Source: Pezizomycotina sp. ARF18 (taxonomy: Eukaryota; Ascomycota). From it: a DNA stretch of 64,000 nt. The position numbers were made by a program, and so were the translations under genes. The stretch's first letter is position 1, and each line of letters opens with the position of its first letter. The stretch is taken from contig AZLU01000053.1 in NCBI GenBank assembly GCA_002224055.1, forward strand, positions 130,629-194,628, in the 5' to 3' direction. Below the pieces are notes generated by a model, which did not search any database, was not told where the DNA came from, and saw nothing but the letters and a program-made list of their open reading frames with translations. Positions 49,251 through 61,393 of the stretch are shown here, piece by piece.

Positions 49251-50964
49251 AATCGCAGCCTAGAGTTAATCGATTCAACGCTTACGCCAGATTTCAAAAC
49301 TCCCAATACCGTACCCTTATATCTCTTTTCATGTTTACTCTTTTCCATTCTTGTATCTATATTTTGACTTCATTTGTCTGTTCTTTGTTCGTGCTCCTTT
49401 TTCACTTTTATTTCTTTTTTCCTCTTTTCTTTCTCGGCGATGAACCTGCATCTATCAGGATATTCAAAAAAAGGGTCCCCAGACGAACTTATATCGCGAT
49501 GATCATGCCTATATATTCTCACGAAGATGTACAAAAAATTAGTTGATTTGTCTTGTTTTGTTTTGTTTGATTTTTTACCTTATGAAAAGTAGCAACCAGC
49601 ATACTGTGGCATCTAAGTCCTTCAGCTCTCCGTTTGCAGATTTTGTTTAATTCCTAATCATCTTTCTTCTATAATTTACACTGTATTATATATTCTATTT
49701 TCTTTCTTTTTTTTTTTTGTTACACGATGATAACAAATACCTTCCATAGTAATTTCTTCCCTCTCATGGCCCTTAAGCTTTACTCTTCAGTCTCATTTCT
49801 TCCACAGATATACCTCCATATACATATACCTATGGTCTAATATGCACCTAATCCGATTTTGAAGTCTCTATTCCTATATGCCACTATTTCCTGTTTCTTT
49901 CCCTTTATTTTCAGGGAATCTGTTTGGTTCTCTATAGTGCTCCGTCTAATTTTTGACCAAGTGCTTTTTTTCTTTTGCGTTCGCTACATGGAAAGATTAA
50001 GACTAACACTTGCTTTTTGGTTTGAATCTGGGCGGTTCTTGTTATTCAGTAGGATCTAAAATATAATTCAGCGATTTTTTTTATTCACGGACCAGATCTT
50101 AGTCTTGGTATTCGAGGTATTTATATAAGTAACTAGTCCTGTACGCCATTAATCTAATACTCGCGAGCGTCTTAAGCAATTTAGGATTTAGAAAAGCACC
50201 CGGAACTTTGACTTATAAGCTTTTGGTATGGAGGTTTTTGATTTTTTTTTTTTTTTTTTTTTTTCGATGGCTAAAATTATAATTGACTTATTCCCTCTCT
50301 AACGTTTCCCTTCGAGCAAAAAAAAAAAAAAAAAAAAAAAAAAAGGGAACAAGAGGCTACCAGAAATAGGACATGTGTGTATAGTACATACGTAGTGTAT
50401 CTATTACTAAATCAAATGCAATTGGATGCTATTAAAAAAAAAAAACGATGAGAATGTTTCGGCGAGCTCCATGCCCATGTACGTATCTTTTTTCAACGTG
50501 AGTGGGTTTCCTTGCTAAGAGTTAGGCGATACAGACTTGCATATATTTTTTGATCAACTCCACCGCGCGGGCAAATCCGAAACAAAGGGAAAAAAAAGGA
50601 AAAGATAAGGTCAAAAGCGTGGGAAGCCTAGAAGAATAAATCGCCCATGGAGCTCCGATCTCGCGAGTCATAAAGAAAAAAGAAAAAAAAGAGAAGAACG
50701 GTACGCTTTCCGTGAAAATGTATTAATAGTGGTGGAGGCGTTTGTATATAAGATGATAATTTGCTCATCTATGAGAGTTTTCATTGATGCTCGCTTTTTC
50801 TTTTTTTCTTTTTTTTAATTGTTTTATATTAGGAATTTTGCAATCGTTCGTCAATTGGTAGCTCGAGCCTGGAGGAACATTTGTTGCAGTGACAAAGAAT
50901 ATAGTTCGAGTTTTCTAAGTCCAGAGCTACTTTAATATATACGTTTCTGTGTTGGTTGTTTTTA
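49251..50964. other. Intergenic between the Sec7 gene and D-amino-acid oxidase
   Basis: AT-rich, with T tract 50243-50264 and A tract 50319-50344, and other A/T runs. No coding region recognised. Confidence 0.45.
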
Positions 50965-52394
50965 ATGGCTGAATCTCGAATCGTCGTTATCGGGTGAGTT
51001 CCTTATATCATCCAATTAGGGGATAGAAAAAAGCGATAGAGTTAAGACAATATGGATGGAAAGGAAATTTGAATGGCATGTCTACAATCTATGCGAAATA
51101 CTAATATATCCCAGCGCTGGCGTCGCCGGGTTGACGACTGCTCTACTGCTAGCCGCAAAGGTTACTCGATAACTGTGGTAGCAAAGCATCATCCCGGAGA
51201 TTACGACATAGAATACGCTTCCCCCTGGGCAGGCGCTAATTACCTTCCGTAAGTCAGTCAATTTCTCTCGGCAGGAAGAGCTTAAGATAAGGAATGTTCG
51301 TTGCTAAAACAGCAGCTTTTTGAAGATTCTCGGAGCCGGGTTCTGCGGAGGCAGGTTGGGAGAAACACATTCCCAGACTTGTGGTGGCTAGCAAACGAAG
51401 TTCCCGAAGCTGGAATACACGTCCAAGATACGAAAATATACAACCGCAACAGGACGCTGATGCTCTCTCTCCGATTGGGTGAAGGACCTGTGCTCCACAG
51501 ATCCCTGGTGGAAGGACGTCGTTCCCGAATTCGTGTCTAGAGAAGGACGAGCTTCCGCCTGACGTAGACTCCGGAACGTGCTTCAAAAAGCGTGTGCATC
51601 AACACCGCTCTTTACCTGCCGTACTGATTGGCCAGTGCAGGAAGCACGGCGCGGTTATAAAGAGGGCAAGCCTCAAGCACATCAAAAGGCGGCAAAGCTG
51701 CACCACTCCGGCAAGGACGCCGACTGGTGGTCAATTGCACGGGCCTGTTGGCGTCCAAGTTAGGCGGTTAATGGCAAGAAGCTTATCCCAGCGAGGGCCA
51801 GATTATTCGTACGGAACGAGGCGCCCGCGATGATGACGATATCCGGTACCGATGACGACGACGCCGACTCCATTACATGATGATGAGGGCTGCTGGTAAG
51901 CCTCCATACCTTTGCCCTTTCTTCTCCTACTTCGTAACCTAAACAAATGTCTGACTTTCTTGTTTTTTTACAGGCGGCGGAACAATCTTGGGTGGTTGCT
52001 ACCAGAAGGGCAACTACTCCTCTGATATTGACCACAACCTCGCGCGAGGATACTGCGGCGCCTGTGCCCAGTACTGCCCGGAGATGACTAATGGGAAAGG
52101 TGTAGACGGTTTTGATATCATCAGGCATGGAGTTGGATTACGGCCGTGCGCGAAGGTGGACCTCGTGTAGAGACGGAGACCATAGACGGTATCAAAGTAG
52201 TCCATAACTACGGTGCCGGCAGCTTTGGATGTAAGATTTGTCATTTGTATATCTTTTCTCTAGGTTTATTAGGAATTCTCTTGCTAACATCTTCACTTCG
52301 CGTGCCCGTTTTTCCAGATCAAACATCCTACGGAATGTCAAACGAAACTGTGGAGCTAGTAGAGAAAGCTTTGAAAGCAAAAGCAAAGCTATAA
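50965..52394 (+). CDS. DAO1: D-amino-acid oxidase, peroxisomal
   Basis: This FAD enzyme oxidises D-amino acids to keto acids, ammonia and peroxide. Exon 1 is MAESRIVVIG; across an intron (50993-51114) the Rossmann fold GAGVAGLTTALLLAAKG continues as YSITVVAKHHPGDYDIEYAS and PWAGANYLP, the DAO signature. Later blocks are RNTFPDLWWLANEVPEAGIH, then SVCINTALYLPYLIGQCRKH, NCTGLLASKLGGVNGK and IPARGQIILVRNEAP. After the intron at about 51897-51974 come GGTILGGCYQKGNYSSDIDH and NGKGVDGFDIIRHGVGL. The C-terminal DAO motif is EGGPRVETETIDGIKVVHNY then GAGSFG and SYGMSNETVELVEKAL. The protein ends AKL, a type-1 peroxisomal targeting signal; stop at 52392-52394. Frame slips are near 51160 and in the middle exon. 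Confidence 0.92.
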
Positions 52395-52847
52395 GTGGTT
52401 TTTTTTGTACACGATACCTATCTGCGAGACGTTTTACATATATGGTTTCCTTACGTGGCTAAGCTATATCTTGTACATGCCACTGTTAGTTGGGCTAGTA
52501 AACATAATAATTGAAGTCAAACTTATAGTGATAACCACCATGATAGATATCAAGGGATTACTTGATTTCGATTTCGTCCGGGGTCGATTACAGTCAATAA
52601 AGACAATATAGAACTTTGTATTAAGATATTACATGAACATAACAGTCTAATAATATAGACTCTGACAAGCATTAGCAATGGAAATTTCGAAATCGGTTTT
52701 TATCATACACGAATTAAGATCCGCTCCATGTCATAAACGTACGTATTCATCGCCAGTTCATACGTTAATATGGTATTCGACCAGACCTCTAGGGTTTATA
52801 GCCGTAAAATCCTCCTAAATTCTCAAAAAATAATTAAACGAAAGAAA
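52395..52847. other. Spacer between D-amino-acid oxidase and the tRNA-like gene
   Basis: AT-rich; nothing recognised. Confidence 0.5.
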
Positions 52848-52965
52848 GTGCTCTTGGTATAGTTGGTAACATGCGGCATTGCTTTCGAAATCAGCGGGGG
52901 TCAACGTCCAACTAACCAGGGTCTAGTGGTAGTGTTGCGATTCGGGTTCGAATCCCGGAGGGCAC
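52848..52965 (+). tRNA. tRNA-like gene, isotype unassigned, probably intron-containing or aberrant
   Basis: The ends form a perfect seven-pair acceptor stem: GTGCTCT (52848-52854) with AGGGCAC (52959-52965), one G-U pair. A clean T arm follows the pattern CGGGTTCGAATCCCG. A D-arm-like TGGTATAGTTGGTAA lies at 52854-52868, with GTAT/ATGC stem pairing. The total, 118 nt, needs about 45 extra bases to be explained as an intron. The centre contains a second D-arm-like string, GGGTCTAGTGGTAG, and the loop TTTCGAA, which would allow TCG or CGA anticodons, but I cannot draw a convincing anticodon stem with a U at position 33. A T-rich tract follows at 52979-52990, as expected for Pol III termination. 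Confidence 0.45.
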
Positions 52966-53507
52966 AGAAATCAATTAGTTATTTGTTTTTATTTTCTTTT
53001 GCTGGCTGTTTTTTTTTTTTTTTTTTTTTTTGGTACGATATAATTTCATGCGCGATGCTACGAATAAATACGACAGTTTGTATTGAAAATTCGAATTTGA
53101 AATCGTATCATACGAATTTACTGGTATATCAAGCCAATCTAATCTAATAAAGGATACCTAGATGCAAATCCTAGTGGGATAAATATAATAATAGTACCTG
53201 CGAGCTATTAATAATCAACTTCGCACAAGAGAGATTGCGCGGAAATATCTCGTTGACATTACCTCTTGAAGAAGACAGACCCTTACTATAATTTGTTTAA
53301 ATACACCCCGACGAGTACCTAGATTCTAAAGAGCACGAGTGCCACGTAGTTTCAAAGAAATGCGCGGGATAATATCTTCATATAATAGTGATACTAGGCA
53401 ATTTATATTGTATCTAAGTTACCAGTATCGATATGATAGAATAATCGTTGATCTAAGCAAATATGCTCAATTGTATATTTTCAACATAGCGCTTGAGCAA
53501 AATCCAA
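52966..53507. other. Spacer between the tRNA-like gene and the M20 gene
   Basis: Contains a T tract (53010-53031); otherwise AT-rich with no gene recognised. Confidence 0.5.
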
Positions 53508-55364
53508 TCACTCTAACTCGTTAAGGGGAATATGAAAGACGTCAGCTGCCATTAAAGCTCCAATTACCTGCTCCTTTACAATATCAGGAATATCAAGCAT
53601 AGGTGCCAATGACGGCGGCGGTGACGCTAACAGCCTGTCAATCTGCTCCTGAGTTGGGATGTCGACTTTGTCGTAAGCTTGAACGACTGTGGCCGCCTTG
53701 GCGGCTACTTGAGCTTTGAATACCTTCTGGATCGCGTCATAATCAGCACGCCCAGTCAGCACGTCTAGACCAACAGCGCGCAAGGCCTTTGCCACAGTCG
53801 AGAGCTTTTTTGAAAGCATCCTTGGTTCCGGCAGCCTCAGCAAAAGGGGCTGATGGTTTACGGCCTCATTGTCGAGGAAAAAAGACGGTTGGATTGCTGG
53901 AACGACGTAAGAGACGTTTCCTAATAAATCTCAAAGGGCGTATTAGTTAAGTATTGCTGCTTTTGACTGCGATTTTTGGAGTCGTATAAGACTTTGATCC
54001 GTATTGCATTCCTCATAAAGTTTCTTACCTTGGTCCGATGCAGCACCGGGATTGTTGGTGATTTCGGGATACTTGTATACGGTTTTACTCCAAACTCATT
54101 CATGCGATCAGTGAAGTGATGCAAAGAACGTCGTTAGATATCATATCCCAGTACGCTTCATGAGGCCTTAGTATAAGAACAAAATTTAGCAAATCAAGGA
54201 CTATCTTCTGTGTACAGGTCATGTATATGAATACTTGGCTTCTGCCGTACGAAGAGAAAGGTTGGGTTTCAATTACTCTTCCATGATAACCGTACAATTA
54301 GCAGCATCCGCTCCAGCCTGGAAGCAACTTTTGACTTTCCTCTTCAGATCATCCAGGCTATCCTTCCGTTCGGCCCTTATGCTATATACCGCTTGCGTAT
54401 GCTCCGGTATGATATTAGCCGCCGTTCCTCCCAGCTTCACGTAGCCGCTCACCGCTGCGTTGGCTCCAGCTGTTGTCGCATCGTAGATATACCGACGTAT
54501 GCGTTGACCAGCGCATCGAGGGCGTTCCTCCCTTTCCACGGCGCCATACCGGCGTGCGACTGAAGTCCTTGAAAATCGGCAGTCAGCCCCTGCGATGCGA
54601 GGGTCCTCGTAAACGCAAGGGCCTTTAGGTCCCTATCTGAAGCTCTGGGACCAGGATGCGCCATCAGGCACGCCGAAGCACCGACGTATGCTCCCTGTTT
54701 CAGCAGGGTTATTTTGCCGCCGCCGTTTTCTTCCGCGGGTGTTCCGAGGAGTTTAACGGTACCCCTGATGTTAGGAGGGGCATCTTTCAAGCTTTCCCAG
54801 CAGGCTATAAACCCTGCGATGGAAGCCGAAGCGATGAGATTATGCCCGCAGGCGTGTGCGGGTTTGGACTTTGGTTGATCTGGTCCTTCTACCTTAACCG
54901 TAATCGGGAGGGCGTCGTATTCGGCGTTAAACACTACGGTCCGAGGAGGACCACCCGAAAAAGAGTCGTGATCTTGCAGGGTAGTTTTTGTGGCTTCAAC
55001 GAGGAAGCTAGTTACCATGTTACCGATCTTATACGCTTGTCGCGTAACCTTATAATCTGAACCTAAGCTTTCGAAGTAGTCGCAGATAGCGTCATGCGCC
55101 GTGGTTTCTTTCCAGGCAAGCTCTGGGTTGTTCCAAATCTGTATCGGTGGTTTTTCTCGCAAAATATGGAAAATCATTCAGAAGGCATAGTCTTGAGGAA
55201 ACTTGATACTCACAATGCAGGATCGTAGAATTAAGATATATACTGACAAGGAGTGTTACCTTGTCGTTGATCTTCTTGATCGCGTCATAATGTGACTGAA
55301 TAGATGATTCAATTTTCTGACGGACTTCGTCGTCTAAAGCCGGGATCTTGTTATCGGATAGCAT
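53508..55364 (-). CDS. M20-family metallopeptidase/amidohydrolase (PM20D2/ACY1L2-like)
   Basis: ATG at 55364 gives MLSDNKIPALDDEVRQKIES and, across an intron (about 55260-55142), IWNNPELAWKETTAHDAICD. Metal and catalytic motifs of the family are present: NAEYDALP (Asp), HACGHN (54860 region) and TPAEENGGGK (general base Glu and metal-binding Glu). Then AHPGPRASDRDLKALAF, GLQSHAGMAPWKGRNALDAL and NAYVGISTMRQQL belong to the dimerisation/lid domain. GGTAANIIPEHTQAVYSIRA and FQAGADAANCTV follow. The final catalytic domain shows SDQGNVSYVVPAIQPSFFLD and KALRAVGLDVLTGR. Members hydrolyse dipeptides or N-acyl amino acids; the substrate is unknown. After GLDVL the frame continues about 90 residues, with roughly 65 (AAKAATVVQAYDKVDIPTQE onward) beyond the usual end. 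Convergent with D-amino-acid oxidase. Several introns and slips. Confidence 0.8.
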
Positions 55365-57202
55365 TGTTGACCTTTGGCCTCCCGTTTGAAGGCAATTGAA
55401 CGAGCATGATGTATAGGAAGTAGTTTTCGAGAAATAAACAAAAGTGAAGGCCTGGCTATTGTAGGTGCAGATATTTATAAGATCTCAAGCTATTTTTCGT
55501 GATTAATGAAGGTTAAGTATATACGTAACACAAGAGTGGAACGGAAACTATAGGGCAAGTAATACAAGAACATCTCGAACATATATGCGGCAGGAAATCG
55601 CTTTACTGAGGCTGAATTAATTAGCGAATGGCGATTGCTATCAACAGCCCACAGAAAACATGGCGTGGTCTAGACTAATCCGAAAAGGTCATCACTGCGA
55701 TCCCGTGCATGTTTGGTCCGGTATTGATAACGCGGTTGATACATGGCTGCGAGAGCTAGCTCGACGTGGGATGACTTGAGGACTGATGTACTTGAAAAGA
55801 GCAATCAATGTGTTCCCTGACTGGCTAGGTAGAGACGGAGACTTGCACATAGACACCGCCGACTGTTTCTTTCATGTACCTGCGGCCCGAAAAGACGATG
55901 GCGGGGAATGAATGGCCAATGAGGATCTCACTGGATTGGGGTGGCCAGCCAATCCTGGTGTTCCGCTCTTTCGCCATCCCAACCCCCCCCCCCCCCCAAA
56001 AAAAAAAAAAAAAAAAAAAGGCTCAGGAAACCCTTCAAGGCAAGTATCGACTTTGGCGATTGTATTTAATGGAAAAGGTTAGAGTATTTGCTCGTGGGGC
56101 TGTGGGCGACATTCTTAGGCGAAGCAGAGGGCCATCTTCACCAGATCACAACCTGCAGAGTCACCTCGCTATCCCGCAACAACAGCAACAAAAACAACAA
56201 GAAGATTGACGGAGAGAAGGACAAAAAGGATAATTATTCGCCAAAGGTAAAATATATAAGAGACGTCCTGCAAAATCCGTGCAGCAAACGCCATTTTTTG
56301 ACAAGGAATTGCAAATTTGCGCCTGCGCAGGCAAAACAACCAGCGTTCCGTCAACACAACTCCAAAATGAGCAAGAAAAAGATAGGCGAATCCTGGCCTT
56401 GCATTGATTGTTGGGGTTACAAGCTATCGCCAATGATTAGCATAAGCTGATGTGTGATCAAAAAATTGAAGTGTCAATACATACTGCAATACCTACCACT
56501 GGACCAATCCGGCAAAATTTCAGTCCTATTCGGATCGGAAAAGGCCTCTATAAACCTTGGCTGTCCATTCCTTGAAATATTTTTGAAAGAGAACAGGATT
56601 TTGGGCCTCATTGCTGAAATATTTTGATTCGGTAATAGTATTTGCGGAGAAGCAGTAAAACTTGTTTTCCGGAAATTTAAGGATCTTTAAAACCTTCAAG
56701 AAAGATACCTCCGGGAGTCTATGTAACGTGAAAGCTAGAGTCAGACCTAGATAAACTATAATCTTGTGTAACGATAGTTCGGGTTAGAATTTTAGAGGAT
56801 GGCTACTTATGCATAAATTTAGAGCTTTTAAAACCGCCTTGTATTCATAAGGCAACCCCGCGCTGACATTGGTTTCTATACAAACCATGCCCGTAGAAGG
56901 CAAGGTCACCCGAAAGTTGGCTGCTTAAGCAAAGTAGTAAACAAAAACAATGAACTTAAACGACCCGAAGCTTACTGACGAGCAAGAGCGGTACGTTCAA
57001 TCAGAGTTTTGCTTGTCCTTAAGACCGGAATCGGTTTGCGGTAGCCTCTTAGTTGATTCGGAAGGTCCCGACTTCTTTCGCGGGATATTTGAAATTATAT
57101 TGTCGATGATAGCGACTCATAAGTAGGACATCGGAACGCTAGATCGGTAGAACAATCGACTAGTATGTATAAATCGCTACTCTTGAGAAAGTTGTGAGGA
57201 AT
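55365..57202. other. Intergenic, no gene recognised; C15A22 tract
   Basis: Contains the compound C15A22 tract at 55983-56019 and short frames rich in Gln/Asn (56160-56220) that I cannot assign. Nothing conserved is seen. Confidence 0.4.
55983..56019. repeat. C15A22 compound homopolymer
   Basis: Fifteen C followed directly by twenty-two A, the only long C tract in the window. Confidence 0.85.
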
Positions 57203-57826
57203 TCACTCTCTGAGGGACTGAGATGCCGAACTCAGCAGCAGCAGCTCCCGCCCCTGTATCTTCTGCAGGTCAGAAAAACCATGGTTTAATGAGCCCTCAT
57301 ATTGCTTGGACGAAGTTGGTGTTAGCGATATCGGGGACCGACGAGAAGCAATACCGCTTTCGGTCCTGGCACCACGATGATACCGTTTTAGACAACCGAC
57401 GTTGAAAACCGGTCTCGAAATATCCTTCTGGAGCGCCTGCTCCAAATATATACCATCCCAGAGTAGACATTGGAGATTCTCAGCCTCCGCGACTGTGGCG
57501 CTCGTATGGGCGTAGCCCATACAACACAGCAGGGTACAAATTCGCAGGGCCCCGAAGAATGTGCTTATTCAGATGATTTTCGAATTGGAAATTATTAGAA
57601 CCATCCAAAACCGGCCATACTTTGGTGGATAGGTATAACCACCTCTCCGTTTTGCTTTTGAGGATTCGCAGTCCCACTCGGATTGGCGTTCTCTTAGATT
57701 TGTCGACCGTTGGATTTGGTTCAGGAGTCTGAGGATAAAAAATCGAAAAATATGACTAGAGGTTGAAAGAGCCAAAAACCAAACGTGAAAAGAAAGGGAG
57801 GAATGCCCTAGCTTACTCGCCCGCAA
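57203..57826 (-). CDS. Unrecognised coding-like region
   Basis: On the minus strand a coding-like stretch reads QTPEPNPTVDKSKRTPIRVG, then LRILKSKTERWLYLSTKVWP and VLDGSNNFQFENHLNKHILR and GPANLYPAVLYGLRPYERHS. One frame over it reads ENLQCLLWDGIYLEQALQKD, then ISRPVFNVGCLKRYHRG and a Ser-rich tail ending at 57203-57205. The alternation of frames with amino-acid-like composition looks like other genes here with one-base slips. I do not recognise the family and give no function. It could be one exon set of a larger leftward gene starting near 58000, where ASKLASSL is seen. Confidence 0.35.
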
Positions 57827-58205
57827 CGCGGACGAAGATTGTACTCGTCCAGCAACTTTAACGGGTTGGTCCAGATGTTTTCCGGCACCTCGATGTTTGA
57901 GTAGCTAAGCTGCTAGCCAGTTTGCTGGCCAGACGCAGCTCTAAACTGCAGAGACGGATGGCATTATACTTCACCTCGCGCACTGTCTCGGCTGCAAGGC
58001 GGTCATGAGGCTTGTCCGTAAAAGGGTCTAGTTTCAAGTAAGCTTACGCTCAAGCATTACAAGAGGGGGAATGAGGTCTCCAATTAACGGATGTCTTCAG
58101 TATACTTAAGTAGGTTTGGATGAAGTTGAATAAAGATAGACTAAGAGTTCATAGAGACTGCAAAGCCATTCGGGGGATATCTGTAGGACGAAATTTAGCC
58201 TCGGA

Positions 58206-58244
<39 letters not shown>

Positions 58245-59146
58245 GGAGAGCATGCTTCATAGAGGAAATTAAACGAACACTCAGAAGGATATACAGGAGT
58301 CGGTATATTGGGTGGCATGTCGTGGATTGACGTATAGTAAATATTGCTAGTGAACTTGAAGCCGTGTAGCAGTAAAAGTGGTAATTTTATCGTACAATCA
58401 CACCGTCGACTTCCAGAATTCTTCTCATATCGTTCCCCATTCTATTTGTTATTTAATGATAGATTTTTGTTGTATTTCTGCAGTTTCCATTAAGTACTTA
58501 GTACCGCCAGCACCATCGAACGACAATTTGAAAAAAAAAAAAAAAAAAAAGGTAGTTAGTTTATTTGCAAGAGATACTTTATAAGTATACTTATTGCCTA
58601 GGTATTATTAATATTATTGGAGTATCGAATGTTTGGTTACTTTTTCAAATTGTTCTAGTATAAAATGGAAACACAAAATATAAAAATGCGATATATATAT
58701 CACTTGAAAGTCTCCCCGACCCTACAACATTTCTTAGAAACGCATTAATGTAATTGCGATTTTCAGTAATATCTATAGATCTGTGTCTATAGTATTATTA
58801 TTATCGTAACCACTTGGTATTTGCCTGGTAGTTCCCCAAGTTTGAAGCTTTCATTTTTTTTAAAAAAAGAAAAAAAAAAAAAGAAAAAAGAAAAAAAGAT
58901 AAAAAAAATATTATTACCACTAACAGCTAATACGTATATACTAGTGTGTATACTTTATTTCGCCTAGTGTCCGCCGGTTTCCCTGTTTTTGCTTTCTCCG
59001 CCTTTTCTTTTCCGCCCCCCCCCAACTTCTCCCATGAATTGGTGCTACTGGTCGGTTTTTCGGTCTTACATGTCGAATTACTTATGAACAACAAACATCA
59101 TAGTGCTTTTTTCGTCCCACCTTAATTTATCTTTATTTAGGGTCAG

Positions 59147-59179
<33 letters not shown>

Positions 59180-59769
59180 GTCTAGTGAGGTTTTAGGCAG
59201 GTTAGAGAATCGGAAAGGGGCACAGGGATGCAGTACCGTTAAGAATTATATAAAAAAAAAGGGCAGTCAAAAGGCGGTTGATGACTGACCTATTTCAAGT
59301 TATTCGCTTGGAATTGCGCAACTTTGCCGTTCCAGAATAATAATATATAAGAATATAGTCGTTACTTTTTATTATTATTTTATTATTAGCAGGAAACCCT
59401 TGATGACTTATTCGGAGCTCTTTTTCGTCTAGTAAGCCTCTTTACCCTTACCCTTTACTATTAACTACTCATTATTATCCTAAGAATAAAGAAAGAAGGG
59501 AGACAAGAAACGTCGTCTACCAGCTCAGACCTGATCGTTATTATTGTTATACTTTACATTTATTATTGTTTATTATTATTCGAATACCCCTAGTTTTAGT
59601 TTTTATTTCCGTTTTCGTTGCGAGAGGAATCTATATATAAAATAGAGTTGTTTTTCTTATCTTTGACCGTTCTCGGCTGCGAATCTTGCGATATACTTTA
59701 TTTTTTCCAAAATAAATCTTTCTATCCCCCTTCAACATCAAGAGCTCCTTTTGACAAGCTCTCCCAGGG
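57827..59769. other. AT-rich intergenic with long T/A tracts
   Basis: Includes T33 (58208-58240), A20 (about 58531-58550), an A-rich block (58861-58910) and a T tract (59151-59179), plus ATT/TTA repeats (59360-59400, 59530-59580). No gene recognised. Confidence 0.45.
58208..58240. repeat. T33 homopolymer
   Basis: Thirty-three consecutive T, read directly. Confidence 0.85.
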
Positions 59770-60947
59770 ATGGATACTGGCACGACCATATTTCAGGCCC
59801 AGGTGAGGGCACTCGCAGAGAGGGTACCGCTACCTAACCGGCCAACCATGCTGTCGCCGTCGTCCAAGAGGAAACGGGAGGTCGTCCTTCAGATACCGCC
59901 GACACCGGAGACCATCGTCGTTGCGAACCGCGGAGACGAACCGAGAAGAAGCTCGCTAGGCAGCATCACACAGGACAGCGATGCCCCTTCCTCACCGAGG
60001 TCGAAAGTCGCCAACAAGCTCCAGCAGCTCACTCTCCACGGCATGCCGATCACGAAGCGAGGTGCGTTTAGCGAGTGAGAAAGGCTCCGATAGTAACCGG
60101 CAGTGTAAAATTCAACGATTCGGACTCCAGCAGCAGCGATGATGAAAAAGCGAGTTCGTTGCCCGGAAGAAGAGGGCCGTAGGTTCGACCTTTAGCAACA
60201 GTATGGACGGGGATGTGCCAGTGTCAGGGACGCTTCTTTCTGAGTTCAACGACGTCGACCGGGGCAGGCCGAGGGCGAGGCTCGATACTTCTCCGCCGTA
60301 CGATGAAGCCACCGTCCTGCAGCAGCCGCTAGCCGACGGGAACACGCCTACAGTAACCCTAACCCCGGCTCCAGGTAATGTTGTCAAGCGGAGGTTAAGG
60401 TCTCCACCTCCGGATCCCGACAATCAATTCCTCGACGTTTCGGAGGAGGACACGGATTCAGATCCAATAACAGCGGGATAGGGTTCCGGCCGACTCCCAA
60501 CCAGCGGTACCTAAGGAACCAGAAAAGGATGCAACAGGTAGTCAACATTCAATTATATATTTTTTTATCTCCCACAATACAACTTTGATGGAAACCACTT
60601 GGCTAACTCTTTATAACTTAGATCCGCGAATATTAAAGCTGCGAGAATCAAGAGAAGCGCGCGCAAAGCGATCTGAGAGGCGAAGAAGGTTCAGTGCGAA
60701 TCGCAGTGTTTCCGCAAAGTCCTCTACTTCAAGCTTAGTTACAGGGATGGCAGATACCACATGGGTTCAGACTCCGAAGAACCACCTCTTGTCCAGAGGA
60801 AAAAGTGCACTTTTTGGAAGAGTGAAGAACGCTCTCGTTTTTAACGCTGCAGGACCTGTCATTTGTTTTAACCCGTTGCCTTTTTCTCTTTTTTTTCTGC
60901 TATTGATTCCCCCCTTTATTATAGATATTGCTTTTTATGGTACTTGA
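59770..60947 (+). CDS. Conserved-looking fungal protein of unknown function, disordered with basic C-terminal helix
   Basis: ATG at 59770 gives MDTGTTIFQAQVRALAERVP and KRKREVVLQIPPTPETIVVA, then RRSSLGSITQDSDAPSSPRS. An intron (about 60061-60129, GTGCGT..CTCCAG) follows. Exon 2 is Ser/Asp/Pro-rich: SGTLLSEFNDVDRGRPRARL, VVKRRLRSPPPDPDNQFLDV and SEEDTDSDPITA. One frame over it reads GIGFRPTPNQRYLRNQKRMQ, then another intron (about 60538-60621) and ESREARAKRSERRRRFSANR. The arrangement 'GIGFRPTP...RNQKRMQQ, then basic helix' recalls a family of fungal proteins without assigned role. No enzyme motif is seen. The end at 60947 is provisional, because the last frame becomes hydrophobic and low-complexity and may be past the true stop. 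Convergent with COX20. Confidence 0.5.
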
Positions 60948-61072
60948 TGTGAAGAATTCAGTGATGCTTGGTTGGCGTTGAGGTTGGAGCATGGGGTGTG
61001 ATACTTTAGCTTGATCTGTTGTAAGATACATGTGTGTGGTTGTTCTCTCTCTCTCTCTCTCTCCCACTCTCT

Positions 61073-61111
<39 letters not shown>

Positions 61112-61393
61112 TCTAGTTTTGCTTGTCATTACTTTTATATGTCATTGGGATCCATGTCTGCTATTAAAGTCCCTCACGATGTTATTTGTATTTTGTTTCC
61201 GCATTCTCGAGACGATGCTGTTATACCCCCAAAACGCCGTTCTAGCTATTGAAAAGAAGTGTATAGAGGAAACCCAGAAATGTACATACATGATAAGTGC
61301 ATATATACGATCGTAAGATGACTGCCATTTTACAAAAAAAATTTTAATAGTTGATATAACAAGAGGAGATAATGTTCTTGAAGCAGGATAGTG
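60948..61393. other. Intergenic with CT repeat and T34 tract
   Basis: A CT dinucleotide run (61045-61063) is followed by T34 (61075-61108). This lies between the convergent 3' ends of the preceding gene and COX20. Confidence 0.55.
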
